Assembly (NCBI GenBank): GCA_937960755.1
Contig: CALGOL010000434.1
Location: forward strand, 1-5,522
Length of the DNA stretch: 5,522 nucleotides
DNA from: an uncultured Azospirillum sp.
Lineage (GTDB): Bacteria; Pseudomonadota; Alphaproteobacteria; Azospirillales; Azospirillaceae
Direction: 5' to 3'
Below are positions 5,125 through 5,522 of this stretch, one piece after another; positions within the stretch are counted from its first letter, which is position 1; each line of letters opens with the position of its first letter. A program made the translations under genes and the position numbers. The notes under the pieces were generated by a model, which made no database searches, was not told where the DNA came from, and saw only the letters and a list, made by a program, of their open reading frames with translations.

Positions 5125-5522
5125 CAGAACCAGAAGCCGGCGGACGGAGCGGCGCCTTCGCCCGATCCTTGGGCATTCTACCTGAAATGGCGTTGATCGG
5201 CTGCGGCGCCGCGTTGCTGATGGGGCTGCTGCTGACCGCCGCGGCGCGGCAAAACGATACGGCGCGCGCCGCGGCGGTCCAAGTGGCGGAAGCCATGTTG
5301 CGGCGCGAGATGGCGGAGTTGACGTCAAGGGTCGGCGACGTGGCGTGGTGGCGCGGCGACGCGGCGGACGACGCGGCGGTCTTGGGCGCCGGACGAGACG
5401 TGCAGGAGGCGGTCCGACAACTGACCGAGCGTTACAACGTCGATGAGGCGCTGATCTTTCCGCAGAGCGGCGACGGTCCAGCCAACGCCGGCAGGCCCTG
5501 GCACGATGGTCGCGCTCTCCAG
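5121..5522 (+). CDS. Membrane-anchored sensor with CHASE4-like extracytoplasmic domain (3' truncated by window end)
   Basis: The first 134 codons are present and the frame is still open at the window end. The protein begins with about 21 mostly polar residues, then one membrane-spanning segment (about residues 22-42, MALIGCGAALLMGLLLTAAA), then an extracytoplasmic helix. The stretch around SRVGDVAWWRGDAADD (69-84), with W76-W77, resembles the conserved 'dyAwWDd' block of CHASE4 sensory domains, and RYNVDEALIF (104-113) fits the strand that follows. CHASE4 proteins usually continue through a second membrane segment into HAMP, histidine-kinase or GGDEF/EAL modules; those would lie outside this window. 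The ATG overlaps the preceding stop as ATGA, with GGA at 5110-5112 as a weak ribosome binding site, so it is probably translationally coupled to the receiver protein and may be its signalling partner (inference). The ORF and membrane segment are secure; the CHASE4 assignment is moderate. Confidence 0.8.
   Translation, partial: MTEPEAGGRSGAFARSLGILPEMALIGCGAALLMGLLLTAAARQNDTARAAAVQVAEAMLRREMAELTSRVGDVAWWRGDAADDAAVLGAGRDVQEAVRQLTERYNVDEALIFPQSGDGPANAGRPWHDGRALQ

Noticed and set aside
4609..5328. A 239-codon minus-strand open frame across the receiver domain and the sensor start
   Set aside because: It is antisense to the canonical receiver domain and its translation is Arg/His-rich with no recognisable domain.
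5499..5514. TGGCACG-ATGG-TCGC, close to the sigma-54 consensus
   Set aside because: It lies inside the sensor coding sequence at the window edge, with one -12 mismatch and no visible gene to drive; probably chance in GC-rich DNA.

Overview
The window is GC-rich DNA with dense, mostly plus-strand coding. Codon use, the protein families and the short spacers suggest a proteobacterium, most likely an alphaproteobacterium of a Rhodospirillales-like type, and probably a nitrogen fixer because it carries a NifO/ArsC-like nitrogenase-associated protein. The taxonomy is inference from sequence style, not from a marker gene. The first 37 bases are not genomic. They match the Illumina TruSeq read-2 adapter, so this is the raw end of a short-read contig.

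Layout, all on the plus strand: (1) adapter remnant, 1-37; (2) an unrecognised helical protein, 39-1076, whose 5' end is lost at the contig edge or which starts at ATG 63; (3) a 102-base spacer with a sigma-54-like -24/-12 element; (4) a confident diaminopropionate ammonia-lyase (dpaL), 1179-2381; (5) a 130-base AT-richer spacer with a possible sigma-70 promoter and a short perfect hairpin; (6) a NifO/ArsC-like nitrogenase-associated protein, 2512-2946, with a His/Cys-rich tail; (7) a 129-base spacer with a strong 9-bp GC hairpin directly in front of the next ribosome binding site; (8) a 682-residue protein, 3076-5124, with a large uncharacterised N-terminal region and a C-terminal response-regulator receiver domain; (9) the start of a membrane-anchored sensor with a CHASE4-like extracytoplasmic domain, 5121 to the window end, overlapping gene 8 by four bases (ATGA).

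Two functional groups can be read. dpaL (which releases ammonia and pyruvate from 2,3-diaminopropionate) and the NifO-like gene form a nitrogen-metabolism pair, and the sigma-54-like element in front of dpaL fits that. The receiver protein and the CHASE4 sensor are translationally coupled and form a signalling operon whose input and output are unknown. The part most likely to be undescribed is this second group: about 550 residues of helical sequence with an apparent internal repeat, ending in an intact receiver domain and paired with a membrane sensor. No RNA gene, CRISPR array, insertion sequence or convincing intrinsic terminator was seen.
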